Source: Oscillospiraceae bacterium Marseille-Q3528
GTDB taxonomy: Bacteria; Bacillota; Clostridia; Lachnospirales; Lachnospiraceae
Length of the DNA stretch: 64,000 nt
Direction: 5' to 3'
NCBI GenBank assembly: GCA_018223385.1
Contig: JAGTTR010000007.1
Span: 62,001 to 126,000, forward strand
Below the pieces are notes generated by a model that had not been told where the DNA came from, did not search any database, and was given only the letters and a program-made list of their open reading frames with translations. Positions 51,836 to 61,675 of this stretch are shown here, one piece after another (positions within the stretch are counted from its first letter, which is position 1; every line of letters starts with the position of its first letter). Made by a program: the position numbers and the translations under genes.

Positions 51836-52345
51836 ATGTTTGCATGCTTTTATCCCGGGGAATACGTGGATTCCACCTATGGGATTGATTTCGGGGCGCT
51901 CTATGCACAGGGCTACCGCGGGATCATTTTTGATATCGACAATACGCTGGTGCCCCACGGCGCCCCGGCAGACGCGCGGGCGAAGGCTTTGTTCGCAAAG
52001 TTAAAGGAGCTGGGATTTTCCTGCTGTCTGCTTTCCAATAATAAGGAAGGGCGGGTGAAGATGTTCAACGAGGACATCGGCGTTTCCTATATTTACAATG
52101 CCCACAAGCCGTCCACAGGCAATTACCGGAAGGCCTGTGAGATCATGCACACGGACGAGAAGACGACGATCTTCATCGGCGATCAGCTATTTACTGATGT
52201 GTGGGGAGCGAACCGGGCGGGCATTCGCACCATTCTCGTCAAGCCCATTGATCCGAAGGAGGAGATCCAGATCGTGCTGAAACGATATCTGGAACGGATC
52301 GTTCTGTGGGCCTATGAGCGGAAAAAGAAAAAGGAAGGGGTTTGA
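51836..52345 (+). CDS. yqeG: YqeG family HAD-IIIA phosphatase
   Basis: 169 residues. HAD motif I is IIFDIDNTLVPHG (about 32-44), motif II LLSNNKEG, the lysine is in NAHKPSTGNY and motif IV is IFIGDQLFTDVWGANRAG. This matches YqeG (TIGR01668), a phosphatase-like protein of Firmicutes, found elsewhere beside yqeH and aroE. It overlaps the next gene by 4 bases. Confidence 0.93.
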   Translation: MFACFYPGEYVDSTYGIDFGALYAQGYRGIIFDIDNTLVPHGAPADARAKALFAKLKELGFSCCLLSNNKEGRVKMFNEDIGVSYIYNAHKPSTGNYRKACEIMHTDEKTTIFIGDQLFTDVWGANRAGIRTILVKPIDPKEEIQIVLKRYLERIVLWAYERKKKKEGV

Positions 52346-53421
52346 CTATGACAGACAGAATTGAGCGGCTGTACCGCTGCATGGAAGAACAGCAGGCGGA
52401 GGCAGTCATCGTTTCAGATGGGTGCAATATGCGCTATCTCAGCGGATTTTCAGGAGCGACAGGCTACCTGTACGTGAGCCGGGCGCGTCGGGTGATCCTG
52501 ACGGATTCCCGGTATACGACCCAGGCTCAGGAGGAGAGCACGGATTTTGAGGTGCTGGAGATCAACCGGCAGGCCGGTTACCCGGTGAGCCTGGCGAAAA
52601 TGGTGTCCGAGGACGGGGTAAAAAGCATTGGCTTCGAGGATCGGGTGATGATCTATTCCGACGCAGTGGAATTACAGAAGGAACTGCCGCCGGTGACCTG
52701 GCTTCCCCTGGGTGAGGCGTTAAATAATCTTCGGAAAATCAAGACGGCAGAGGAGCTGCGGTGCATCGCCCAGGCAGAGCACATCGGGGATCTGGCATTT
52801 TCTCATATCCTCACCGTGTTAAAACCCGGCATCACGGAGCTGGAAGTGGCTGCGGAGCTGGAAGGGTATATGAAGCGCTGCGGCGCGGAGGCACTGTCCT
52901 TTGATACCATCGTGGCTTCCGGTTATCATTCCGCCATGCCCCATGCGGCGCCGTCTGCGAAAAAGATCGAGGCCGGAGATTTTGTCACCATGGATTACGG
53001 CTGCAAATACAACGGTTACTGTTCGGATATGACCCGTACCGTGGTGGTGGGAAAAGCCAGTGAAAAACAGAAAGAAATTTACAATATTGTGCTGGAAGCG
53101 CAGCTGACGTCCCTGGCAGCGGTGCAGCCGGGCAAAACCGGGGCTGAGATCGATAAGATCGCCCGGGATATCATCGGCAAAGCCGGATACGGCGACTATT
53201 TTGGCCACGGACTGGGGCACAGCGTGGGCCTGTTTATCCATGAGGAGCCCAGACTTTCCCCGGCAGGCAATGAAATCCTGCAGCCGGGCATGACCGTGAC
53301 TGTGGAACCCGGCATTTATCTTCCGGGCGTGGGCGGTGTGCGGATCGAGGATCTGACAGCTGTGACGGAAAACGGATATGAGAATTTCGCATCTTCCCCG
53401 AAAGAACTGATCGAGATTTAA
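52342..53421 (+). CDS. Xaa-Pro peptidase (M24 family)
   Basis: 359 residues. An N-terminal creatinase-like domain (about 1-125) precedes the pita-bread M24 domain. Metal ligands are visible in FVTMDYGCKYNGYCSDMTRT (two Asp), GHGLGHSVGLFIHE (His), TVEPGIYLPG (Glu) and VRIEDLTAVTENG (Glu). It removes N-terminal residues next to proline in the cytoplasm. In many Firmicutes this gene lies directly before efp, as here. Confidence 0.95.
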   Translation: MTMTDRIERLYRCMEEQQAEAVIVSDGCNMRYLSGFSGATGYLYVSRARRVILTDSRYTTQAQEESTDFEVLEINRQAGYPVSLAKMVSEDGVKSIGFEDRVMIYSDAVELQKELPPVTWLPLGEALNNLRKIKTAEELRCIAQAEHIGDLAFSHILTVLKPGITELEVAAELEGYMKRCGAEALSFDTIVASGYHSAMPHAAPSAKKIEAGDFVTMDYGCKYNGYCSDMTRTVVVGKASEKQKEIYNIVLEAQLTSLAAVQPGKTGAEIDKIARDIIGKAGYGDYFGHGLGHSVGLFIHEEPRLSPAGNEILQPGMTVTVEPGIYLPGVGGVRIEDLTAVTENGYENFASSPKELIEI

Positions 53422-53543
53422 GAGGAAAGCTTCCCCGTATCTTTTTGCAGACAGATTTCGTGCGTGTGGGAAAATTTGGCTGCCGAAATCTGTGAATGAC
53501 GCGGGAAAAGGGGAACGTTTTTGGGCGGACAGCGAAAAAATGG

Positions 53544-53572
53544 TTGAAAAAGCAGGGATTTTATTATAGTAT
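53544..53572 (+). promoter_or_regulatory. Promoter of efp
   Basis: TTGAAA (53544-53549), a 17-bp spacer and TAGTAT (53567-53572). CAAGGAGG lies before the ATG. The rest of the 216-bp gap shows no gene. Confidence 0.65.
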
Positions 53573-53637
53573 ATTATAAGATGTGGAGTGTAGCTGGCAT
53601 TCCAGTGTAAGCACATAATTCAAGGAGGAATATCTTT

Positions 53638-54195
53638 ATGGTATCAGCAGGTGATTTTAGAAATGGTATGACAATCGAAATGGACAATAATATATACCAG
53701 ATTATTGAGTTTCAGCATGTAAAACCCGGTAAGGGCGCAGCTTTCGTTCGTACAAAGCTGAAAAACATCAAGAACGGCGGCGTGGTTGAGAAGACCTTCC
53801 GTCCGACTGAAAAGTTCCCGCCGGCACGTATCGATCGCAATGACATGCAGTATTTATACAATGATGGTGATTTATACTACTTCATGGATGTGAACACCTA
53901 CGAGCAGATCGGCCTGAGCGCAGATCAGATCGGTGATGCACTGAAGTTCGTCAAAGAGAACGAGATGGTAAAAATGTGTGCACACAACGGCAACGTATTC
54001 GCTGTTGAGCCGCCGCTCTTCGTAGAGCTGGAGATCACCGAGACAGAGCCTGGCTTCAAGGGCGACACCGCTACAGGCGCAAGCAAACCGGCTGTTGTTG
54101 AGACCGGCGCTACCGTATATGTACCGCTGTTCGTTGAGCAGGGCGAGAAGATCAAGATCGACACCAGAACTGGTGAGTATCTGTCCAGAGCATAA
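53638..54195 (+). CDS. efp: Translation elongation factor P
   Basis: 185 residues with the three EF-P beta domains. It relieves ribosome stalling at polyproline. The modified-loop region is [17 protein letters not shown]; the tip residue is Lys (K in KPGKGAA), as in species that modify or leave this lysine. The C-terminal [20 protein letters not shown] is typical. Confidence 0.97.
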   Translation: MVSAGDFRNGMTIEMDNNIYQIIEFQHVKPGKGAAFVRTKLKNIKNGGVVEKTFRPTEKFPPARIDRNDMQYLYNDGDLYYFMDVNTYEQIGLSADQIGDALKFVKENEMVKMCAHNGNVFAVEPPLFVELEITETEPGFKGDTATGASKPAVVETGATVYVPLFVEQGEKIKIDTRTGEYLSRA

Positions 54196-54219
54196 TCAAT
54201 GATAACGGAAAAATGAAGG

Positions 54220-54248
54220 GAAGTCCCGTATGTACGGGGCTTCTTTTT
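54220..54248 (+). terminator. Terminator after efp
   Basis: GAAGTCCCGTA (54220-54230) pairs with TACGGGGCTTC (54233-54243) with one G-T pair and a 2-base tip, then TTTTT. Confidence 0.85.
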
Positions 54249-54604
54249 GTATCTGTTCAGGCCGGGTTTTTGAAGCGGCTGTTTTCGGGGCTGGATGAAG
54301 ATCCACCCGTGAAGCGGCGGAGGGCGCAGTATGCAGCATGTGCAGCCCTATGAATGGCGCCTGCGGCAGGGATGGGGGATGATCGAAAAATGTCGAAGGG
54401 GTTTTCTTGCGATTCATCTTTTATGGGAGTATGATAAATCTATCTTTATTCATTCTATTTTAACATCCACAGGATGTTCTGTATTTTCTGGCACGGTCGT
54501 GCCGTGAAAACCACTGATTTATTTTATTTATTTGAAGCTTTCTGCCAGCGCAATGTGTGAGAGGGTGATACTGTTGGAGGAAGGTAGTGACATCAGGATC
54601 GGGT
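54249..54604. other. Intergenic stretch without a supported gene
   Basis: No open frame here has a ribosome binding site and a credible protein. GC-rich debris-like sequence (54260-54420) passes into AT-rich DNA. A GGCACGGTCGTGCC palindrome lies at 54491-54504. The tandem repeat block begins at its right edge. Confidence 0.5.
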
Positions 54605-54709
54605 GACGTTATTGTGATTGAAAGACGTTATTGGGATCGAGAGACGTTATTGGGATCGAGAGACGTTATTGGGCTCGGGTGACGTTATTGGGATCAGGTG
54701 CGTTATTGG
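54605..54709 (+). repeat. 19-bp tandem repeat, five units plus a partial
   Basis: Units of 19 bp start at 54605, 54624, 54643, 54662 and 54681, each beginning GACGTTATTG; units 2 and 3 are identical. A partial unit follows at 54700, and a half unit (GGATCGGGT) precedes 54605. There are no spacers, so it is not CRISPR. It lies about 95 bp before the DUF5688 gene. Confidence 0.9.
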
Positions 54710-54803
54710 AAGTTGATGATGTTGTCCGAAACAGATGACAGTAATTGCAAGATTATGAAAAAGATTAAAGTGTGCGCGGCAGAAGGGGTAAGGAGGATTT
54801 TGT

Positions 54804-55724
54804 ATGGATTATGAACAGTTTAAAGTGTACATGAAGGAGAGCGTGGAGACGGTGACCGGCAGAAAAGTGACTGTACATCCGCTGCTGCACAACAATTCCC
54901 TGGTGCGGGACAGTCTGTCTATTGATACGCCATTGGGGGCACCGGCAGGGCCTGCCCCTGTTCTGTGGGATTACTATCAGCAGTATGAGAAAGGGGCTTC
55001 TCCGGGCATGCTGGTGAACGATGTGATCCGTGCCTGTGAGGACAGGAACCAGCAGCTGCAGGTCAACCCCGATCTGCTGCAGGATTTTTCACAGCTGCAG
55101 AACAGGATCTGTGCACGGCTGGTCAGCAGGGAACGAAACGGGGAACTGCTGAAACGAGCGCCCCACAGAGGGTTTCTGGATCTGGAGATCATTTATTATG
55201 TGCTGTTTTTGGAAGCGCCGATGGGGATGCTGAGCATGCGGGTGGAGAATACGCATCTGCATATGTGGGGTGTGACGGAGGAAGCGGTCTATGAGGCGGC
55301 CATGAAAAATACGCCCAGACTGCTGCCATACCGGCTGCACCCGATGCAGGCACTGCTGGAACAGATGGAGAAGACAGAAGCGTACCGCCATCTGAAGGAA
55401 GAAGAGCGCCGGGCGGTGGCGTTGGCGCGTGCCCGGGAGGATATGCCGCTGTATGTGCTGACGAACACCAGGGGGTTCTATGGTGCTGCTGCCATTTTGT
55501 ACGAAGGCCTGCTGGAGCAGTGTGTCCGGAAGTTCCCGGGAGATGTATTCGTGATCCCAAGCAGTGTGCATGAACTGCTGCTTGTTTCCGCAGAGGATGT
55601 ATGGAGTGCACAGGAAATGACCGAAATGATCCGCTGCGTCAATCAAACAGGGGTGGCGCCGGAAGAAATTTTGTCTGATCATGTGTATATTTACCGGAAA
55701 AATCTGGGTAAACTTACGATGTGA
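54804..55724 (+). CDS. DUF5688 family protein
   Basis: 306 residues. MDYEQFKVYMKESVETVTG at the start, an internal ARAREDMPLYVLTNTRGFYGAAAILY and a C-terminal VFVIPSSVHELLLVS fit the DUF5688 family, which I associate with Lachnospiraceae and which often occurs in many copies. It has no signal peptide or enzymatic motif. AAGGAGGA precedes the start, and the 19-bp repeat array precedes the gene. Confidence 0.75.
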   Translation: MDYEQFKVYMKESVETVTGRKVTVHPLLHNNSLVRDSLSIDTPLGAPAGPAPVLWDYYQQYEKGASPGMLVNDVIRACEDRNQQLQVNPDLLQDFSQLQNRICARLVSRERNGELLKRAPHRGFLDLEIIYYVLFLEAPMGMLSMRVENTHLHMWGVTEEAVYEAAMKNTPRLLPYRLHPMQALLEQMEKTEAYRHLKEEERRAVALARAREDMPLYVLTNTRGFYGAAAILYEGLLEQCVRKFPGDVFVIPSSVHELLLVSAEDVWSAQEMTEMIRCVNQTGVAPEEILSDHVYIYRKNLGKLTM

Positions 55725-55738
55725 AAATTTTTTTAAAA

Positions 55739-55774
55739 TTAGGCATTGCCTAAAATGGAATTTTATAGTATGAT
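55739..55774 (+). promoter_or_regulatory. tRNA-Arg promoter with a palindrome over the -35
   Basis: TTGCCT (55746-55751), a 17-bp spacer and TATGAT (55769-55774). A perfect palindrome TTAGGCATTGCCTAA (55739-55753) covers the -35 and, with the upstream T-run, may be part of the DUF5688 terminator. Confidence 0.6.
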
Positions 55775-55795
55775 ATCCTTTGTTAGTGAAGATGT

Positions 55796-55868
55796 GCATC
55801 CGTAGCTCAGGGGATAGAGCAGTGGTTTCCGGTACCACGTGTCGGGGGTTCGAATCCCTCCGGATGCG
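55796..55868 (+). tRNA. tRNA-Arg (anticodon CCG)
   Basis: A full cloverleaf of 73 nt. The acceptor GCATCCG/CGGATGC pairs perfectly, followed by discriminator G. The D-arm is GCTC/GAGC, the anticodon arm GTGGT/ACCAC with loop TTCCGGT (anticodon CCG, reading CGG), and the T-arm is GGGGG-TTCGAAT-CCCTC. CCA is not encoded, and a T-run follows. Confidence 0.95.
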
Positions 55869-55914
55869 CTTTTTTCATACCCTGATTCGGGTTGTAAGGA
55901 GGAATCGTTTTTTT

Positions 55915-57096
55915 ATGGACAGTATCAAGAACTTCATCCTTGATAATATTCGCTATATCATATCAGGGATTTTGCTTATACTGATAATTGTCATTCTGGT
56001 ACAGTGTACCGGTAAAGAGAAGAAAGAAGATACACAGGAAAATACAGACCAGGTGGTGGCAGCGCAGGATCAGGAACAGCCCCAGGAGGAGCCCAATGAC
56101 CTGCAGCAGGATGCATACCCGGAGGTCAACACGCTGGTACAGTCCTACTTTGATGCTAGAGCCAACGGCGATGTGGATGCGCTGCGTGCGACGGTGAGCG
56201 AGCTTGACGATGAGGAGGCAGATTCTGTCACGAAGATGTCCCAGCATATCGAGAGCTATAACAATATTACCTGCTATACGAAGCGGGGCCCGGCAGAGAA
56301 TTCTTATGTTGTATATGTGTGCTATGATATCAAGTTCCAGAATGTGGACACGATGGCGCCTTCCCTGAACATGCTCTATGTGTGTACGGCAGAGGACGGC
56401 AGCCTTTATATCAACAACGGCACATGGGATGCCGATACTGAGAGTGCCATCAGCGAACTGAACGCGGGCGCTGATGTGCAGGCGCTGGTAAGTCAGGTGG
56501 AAGATGCCTACAGCGCAGCACTGGCACAGGATGAGAAGCTGAGCAATCTGGCATCCACCATCCAGTCTGCGTCCACATCTGCCGAGGAGAGCAGTGAGGA
56601 AGCTTCTTCTGAGGAAGAGCAGCAGACAGAGGGAGAAGCAGAGGCAGAACAGCCTGCTGAGGACACTTCCGCCGGCCAGGAGACGGTATATGCCAAAGAG
56701 ACGGTCAATGTGCGCAGCCAGGCGGATGAGAATTCCGACCGTGTGGGCCAGATCGCCAGAGGTGACAGTGCTGTGCGTATTTCCGAGGATGAGAACGGCT
56801 GGAGTCAGATCTCTTACAACAATGCAACGGCATATGTGAAGAGTGAATTTCTGACGACCAATCCGGACGAGGTGACAGCAGCAGCGGCAACCGCATCCGA
56901 GGCGCCGGATTCCGGCAGTGCACGGATCGTGGAGACTGCCAAGATGCGTTCCGGTGAGGACACCAGCAGCGAGCTGATCGCTACCCTGTACGAGGGAACG
57001 CAGATCGAGGTGTTGGAGAAGCTTTCCAGCGGCAGAATCAAGATCAAATACGACGGCAAGACCGGTTATGTGAACAGCGAGTGTGTTGGCAAATAA
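55915..57096 (+). CDS. Membrane-anchored protein with two SH3b domains
   Basis: 393 residues from the ATG at 55915, with AAGGAGGA upstream; the longer frame runs back through the tRNA and is not used. One N-terminal transmembrane helix (IISGILLILIIVILVQC), an acidic Gln/Glu-rich stalk and an NTF2-like region (about 65-185: VQSYFDARANGDVDALR) come first. A Ser/Glu-rich linker (about 220-255) and two bacterial SH3 domains follow (about 258-315 and 335-392; KETVNVRSQADENSDRVGQI, then AKMRSGEDTSSELIATLYEG). SH3b domains usually bind peptidoglycan. It should face the cell wall. Confidence 0.85.
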   Translation: MDSIKNFILDNIRYIISGILLILIIVILVQCTGKEKKEDTQENTDQVVAAQDQEQPQEEPNDLQQDAYPEVNTLVQSYFDARANGDVDALRATVSELDDEEADSVTKMSQHIESYNNITCYTKRGPAENSYVVYVCYDIKFQNVDTMAPSLNMLYVCTAEDGSLYINNGTWDADTESAISELNAGADVQALVSQVEDAYSAALAQDEKLSNLASTIQSASTSAEESSEEASSEEEQQTEGEAEAEQPAEDTSAGQETVYAKETVNVRSQADENSDRVGQIARGDSAVRISEDENGWSQISYNNATAYVKSEFLTTNPDEVTAAAATASEAPDSGSARIVETAKMRSGEDTSSELIATLYEGTQIEVLEKLSSGRIKIKYDGKTGYVNSECVGK

Positions 57097-57127
57097 AAGA
57101 AAACAGGAATAAATATGCAATGAAAGG

Positions 57128-57155
57128 GGAACTCTGGAGACAGGGTTCCTTTTTT
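57128..57155 (+). terminator. Terminator after the SH3b gene
   Basis: GGAACTCTG (57128-57136) pairs with CAGGGTTCC (57141-57149), one mismatch, then six T residues. Confidence 0.8.
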
Positions 57156-57457
57156 GTATGATAGGAAAGTTCGTCCTATTATATAAAAAAACGCTCCGCG
57201 AGGGTGCAAAGCGGCGGTACTGAATTATGTCGCAGGTATTCTATCATACAAAAACCTCCGGAGGGGTGCAGAGCGCCGATCGGAGTGGAACGGAGACGTC
57301 CCCAGTGCCATGGCAGATGATTGATGAAAATATCATGGATATGTACGTTTTGTTTTCTGCGGGTGGGGCATGCTATAAGCAGAAAACTGTGGAGGATTCT
57401 ATGCCCCTCAAAAATGGTGCGAAGCACGGTGGACGGGAGCGGGAAAGGAGAAGATGT
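57156..57457 (+). other. Leader/intergenic region with a short imperfect duplication
   Basis: Two stretches about 61 bp apart (near 57192 and 57253) share CTCCG, GAGGG or GAGGGG, GTGCA and AGCG in the same order, as if a 30-bp unit was duplicated. The reading frame through here has no ribosome binding site, so I treat it as non-coding leader of the gene at 57458. Confidence 0.3.
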
Positions 57458-57898
57458 ATGCTGACGGAAGCGGACAGAAGTGTATTAAATGAGGTATACA
57501 GGAGCAGCAAGGCAGGCGTGGATGCGGTGCATGCAGTGATCGCGAAGGTGTATGACGATGATCTGGCGCTGGATCTGAACCGGCTGGCCTATGAATATTC
57601 CAAGATCGAGGAGCGGGCGTCCAGCCGCCTGTACGAAAACGGATTCCGTCCAAAGGGGGACGGTCTCATGGAGCAGGCTGTCCAGTGGGGAAATCTGCAG
57701 CTTAACACGCTGACCAATATCAGCACGGAACACATTGCACGGCTGATGATCCAGGACAGCGCCGGAAAAATGCTGGCGATGAAGCAGATGATGCGTGACC
57801 AGACTGCCTGCGGGAAAATGAGCATGGAGCTGGCGGAGGAACTGACCGGGTTTGAGAAAAAAGCCATCCGCAGATTGAAGGCTTATGTTGAAGAGTAG
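57458..57898 (+). CDS. Helical protein of unknown function
   Basis: 146 residues from the ATG at 57458 (AAAGGAG upstream). It is all-helical and cytosolic, with LTEADRSVLNEVYRSSKAG, YEYSKIEERASSRLYENGF and a C-terminal LTGFEKKAIRRLKAYVEE. The pattern of two long helical pairs recalls ferritin-like or DUF2383-type bundles, but I cannot name a family. The repeat copies begin 3 bp after its stop. Confidence 0.65.
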   Translation: MLTEADRSVLNEVYRSSKAGVDAVHAVIAKVYDDDLALDLNRLAYEYSKIEERASSRLYENGFRPKGDGLMEQAVQWGNLQLNTLTNISTEHIARLMIQDSAGKMLAMKQMMRDQTACGKMSMELAEELTGFEKKAIRRLKAYVEE

Positions 57899-57901
57899 AC
57901 G

Positions 57902-57984
57902 CAGTTCACCTGCGCCATTCGCAAAATCGCATCTGCGATGCTCTCCGCTGCGTTGCAGCTCATTTTTGCTCATTAGACGGCGCT
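57902..57984 (+). repeat. Dispersed repeat copy A
   Basis: It begins CAGTTCAC and is about 90 percent identical by eye to copy B (58039-58120): the blocks GCGCCATTCGCAAAA, GCATCTGCGATGCT, TCCGCTGCGTTGCAGCTCAT and TGCTCATTAGA are shared. A divergent reverse copy is at 2950-3024. It includes a small hairpin, CGCATCTGCGATGC. Confidence 0.85.
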
Positions 57985-58038
57985 TCTTTCGAATATTTAT
58001 GAAGTCAGATTTTCGTGCAAGCATGGATAACAGGCATT

Positions 58039-58193
58039 CAGTTCACCCGCGCCATTCGCAAAACCGCATCTGCGATGCTTTCCGCTGCGTTGCAGCTCAT
58101 TTTGCTCATTAGATGGCGCTCCCTTCGTCTATTCCCGCAAACAAATTTTTATGCGAGCATAAAATTTGCCTGCAGGAACAGACGAGTGAACTG
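58039..58193 (+). repeat. MITE-like element: repeat copy B with 8-bp terminal inverted repeats
   Basis: CAGTTCAC (58039-58046) and GTGAACTG (58186-58193) are inverted ends of a 155-bp unit. Its left part is the same repeat as copy A. Its right part (58126-58184) is a long imperfect hairpin: CGTCT/AGACG, TTCC/GGAA, GCA/TGC, CAAATTTT/AAAATTTG and ATGC/GCAT around a 2-base tip. It has no coding capacity. Confidence 0.7.
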
Positions 58194-58220
58194 AAATAAT
58201 AAAATTTAAGTAGATTTTTC

Positions 58221-58249
58221 TTGAAATTGTAATAACCCGGTAGTATAAT
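58221..58249 (+). promoter_or_regulatory. Promoter of gdhA
   Basis: TTGAAA (58221-58226), a 17-bp spacer and a perfect TATAAT (58244-58249). Confidence 0.85.
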
Positions 58250-58255
58250 AATGCA

Positions 58256-59737
<1,482 letters not shown>

Positions 59738-59791
59738 TGCGAACTTAGTGGAGTGGAAGACATTGAGCAACTTCTAAAATGAGCATATAGG

Positions 59792-59827
59792 AAAGTCCCG
59801 GAGATCTGTTTCTCCGGGACTTTATTT
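59792..59827. terminator. Terminator after gdhA
   Basis: AAAGTCCCGGAGA (59792-59804) pairs perfectly with TCTCCGGGACTTT (59811-59823), a 13-bp stem between convergent genes. Confidence 0.9.
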
Positions 59828-60118
59828 CTCTCTGCATCGCATACAAAAAATGGTGCACATCACGCCCGCCGCAAATGCGGCCACGCCCACGACGATATAG
59901 GGGCTTACGTCGTTTCGCAGCAGCACGGCGCCATAGGCGTTGGCTGCAGCAAAGATGCCCGGTGTCTGTACCTTTTTCAGGAGAGTGGTGATGCAGGCCA
60001 GCAAAAACAGGCTGCATACGGACAGAATGGAAAGCATGTGGCGTTCGTACTGCTGTCGGTACTGCCGGGCTCTGCGGCAGATTTCCTGTATGTGGATTTC
60101 GGTTCTGGTGGTCATCAT
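59822..60118 (-). CDS. Small two-transmembrane protein, architecture like the one at 61325
   Basis: 98 residues from the ATG at 60118 (AAGGAGG five bases upstream). A charged N-terminal helix (TEIHIQEICRRARQYRQQYE), a transmembrane helix (MLSILSVCSLFLLACITTLL), a short outer loop, a second helix (YIVVGVAAFAAGVMCTIFCM) and a short basic tail. The protein at 61325-61675 has the same plan. It lies downstream of prsW, separated by about 100 bp. Function unknown; a regulator of the neighbouring sigma system is one possibility. Confidence 0.65.
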   Translation of the reverse strand: MMTTRTEIHIQEICRRARQYRQQYERHMLSILSVCSLFLLACITTLLKKVQTPGIFAAANAYGAVLLRNDVSPYIVVGVAAFAAGVMCTIFCMRCREK

Positions 60119-60225
60119 CAGGGCCTCCTTTTTGACGGATGATGGAAGAGCGAATACGCCCGACACTTTATAAAAGCCCTGAAAATAAAAATCCTTTCAC
60201 CCCAAAGCAGAATTTATCCATATTT

Positions 60226-60870
60226 TTATAAAGGAATCGTAAACTTTAACTTCGGCAAAAGCTGTTTCAGCACAAAGAGGCAGGCGATGAGCAGGGAGGG
60301 AAACAGGCAGGCCGCCATCCGCCAGGGGCCACCCGCAGTGATGAGCAGGTTGTAAATGGCGTGAAAGCCCACGCAGGTGCCCAGGATTCCCACAGCACCG
60401 GTCAGTGCCAGCCAGCGGCGGCGGAACACGTAGGAAATGCCAAATCCCGTGAGAATGCCGCAGAGGATGTGCAGCGCACCGGCGGAAATGCCGCGGATGA
60501 GCAGAAAATGAAAGTCTTCCGCACCGTTTTCTGTCAGGTAGCAGACATTTTCGAAGGTGGCGAAACCCACAGCGATGGCAATGGCCATGCCGGGCAGCTC
60601 CTTCGGCTCCGGCTCAAAGATGAGAAAATAGAACAGCAGGGGCAGAAGCTTCATGATTTCCTCGCAGACCGGTGCGATTTCAATGGCGGTCAGGGTGGCG
60701 TCACAACCATAATAGCCCATGAAAAAGCTGCTCACGTAGGCGGCCAGCAGGCAGACGGCCATGCCGATCACGGTGAACAGGGCAAAACGGCGGGTGCGGC
60801 CTTTTGTGAAAAACACGGACAGCAGCAGAGGGATGGCAAGACAGATGAAAATGTTTTCAATATAGGTCAT
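60226..60870 (-). CDS. PrsW family intramembrane metalloprotease
   Basis: 214 residues, about seven transmembrane segments. PrsW motifs: APVCEEIMKLLPLLFYF (E-E-x-x-K), GFATFENVCYL, a conserved His in GALHILCGILTG and FHAIYNLL. In Bacillus subtilis PrsW cuts the anti-sigma factor RsiW to release an ECF sigma factor. Here it is the last gene of an operon that begins with an ECF sigma gene, so an analogous role is likely. Its ATG overlaps the stop of the preceding, frameshifted gene. Confidence 0.87.
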   Translation of the reverse strand: MTYIENIFICLAIPLLLSVFFTKGRTRRFALFTVIGMAVCLLAAYVSSFFMGYYGCDATLTAIEIAPVCEEIMKLLPLLFYFLIFEPEPKELPGMAIAIAVGFATFENVCYLTENGAEDFHFLLIRGISAGALHILCGILTGFGISYVFRRRWLALTGAVGILGTCVGFHAIYNLLITAGGPWRMAACLFPSLLIACLFVLKQLLPKLKFTIPL

Positions 60871-61335
60871 GACGGTTTCACCTCCCGGAATGTCAGGGGC
60901 AGCAGGGCGACAAAGGCACAGGTCAGAGTAATGTTCACTGCGAAATACAGGTTAAAATGGGTGTAATCACTGAAAAAAGAAGAGACGGCATACAGAGCCA
61001 CCTGCAAAACGACGCAGAGGAACAGAACCGCGTCGGTCTGCCGGCAGCGGGGCGAAATGGATGGACAGATGTTCTGACCGGAGCGCCTGCAGCGACAGAT
61101 AGAAGAAATAAGCGGCCAGCCAGGAAATCTCTGCCACGTAGAAGACCTGGGGAAACATACCGAGGATGGCCAGATACAGCACCCAGTAAAGGGTTCCCAT
61201 GGAAAAGCAGGCGTAAGCCAGGGCGAGGATCAGAAAACGGCGTTCCCGATACCGGATGGAAAGACCGGTGGCGGTCAGTGCCGCGCACCAGAGAACGAGG
61301 ATCTGAAAACAATTATCAATGACTTCAAAGTTCAT
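60867..61335 (-). pseudogene. Membrane protein gene interrupted by a frameshift
   Basis: From the ATG at 61335 (AGGAGG upstream) the frame encodes about 90 residues with three to four transmembrane segments (MNFEVIDNCFQILVLWCAAL, then SWLAAYFFYLSLQALRSEH). Near 61040-61050 hydrophobic coding moves to another frame: RQTDAVLFLCVVLQVALYAV continues to LPLTFREVKPS, whose TGA overlaps the prsW ATG at 60870-60867. Joined, the two parts make one roughly 155-residue membrane protein. Either the gene is broken, there is a sequencing error, or frameshifting is used. Confidence 0.7.
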
Positions 61336-61675
61336 CTTCCCTGTCCTCCTGTTTTTTGCGGTCATTGTGCCTGCGCAGGCGGTAGAGCAGGATCGTGACA
61401 CTCACCCCCAGCAGAAAGGAGAGCAGACCCATGAGAATATAGCCCAGTGCGGCATGACTTGCTACGAGACTTGCTGTCCCGGCAGTGTGGCTGACAGTTC
61501 CGGCGGCCGCACCGTGTATGAAGCCTGGCATCAGGATGCCGATGCCGACCACAAGAAGCAGACAGGCTGCCATGCAGACTGCGGTTCGCAGCTGTCGGCG
61601 TCTGTTTTTTTGTTCTTTTCTGATTTCTGCCGTCCGCTCATGGATGAGACGGATGCGCTCCTCATTTGTCCGCAT
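61325..61675 (-). CDS. Small two-transmembrane protein, candidate sigma-system regulator
   Basis: 116 residues. A charged cytosolic helix (NEERIRLIHERTAEIRKEQK), a transmembrane helix (AVCMAACLLLVVGIGIL), a short outer loop of about 25 residues, a second helix (ALGYILMGLLSFLLGVSVTI) and a basic/acidic tail. It overlaps the end of the sigma gene by 14 bases and the next gene by 11, so all are coupled. Position after an ECF sigma gene fits an anti-sigma role, although no zinc anti-sigma (HCC) motif is present. Confidence 0.7.
   Translation of the reverse strand: MRTNEERIRLIHERTAEIRKEQKNRRRQLRTAVCMAACLLLVVGIGILMPGFIHGAAAGTVSHTAGTASLVASHAALGYILMGLLSFLLGVSVTILLYRLRRHNDRKKQEDREDEL

Noticed and set aside
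54605..54709. Possible CRISPR array
   Set aside because: Units are contiguous with a 19-bp period and there are no unique spacers; no cas genes in the window.
55780..55914. Longer N-terminus of the SH3b protein
   Set aside because: That stretch is the tRNA-Arg gene; the ATG at 55915 has the ribosome binding site.
57227..57457. N-terminal 77 residues of a longer frame ending at 57898
   Set aside because: No ribosome binding site at 57227; AAAGGAG sits before the ATG at 57458, and the upstream translation looks non-coding.
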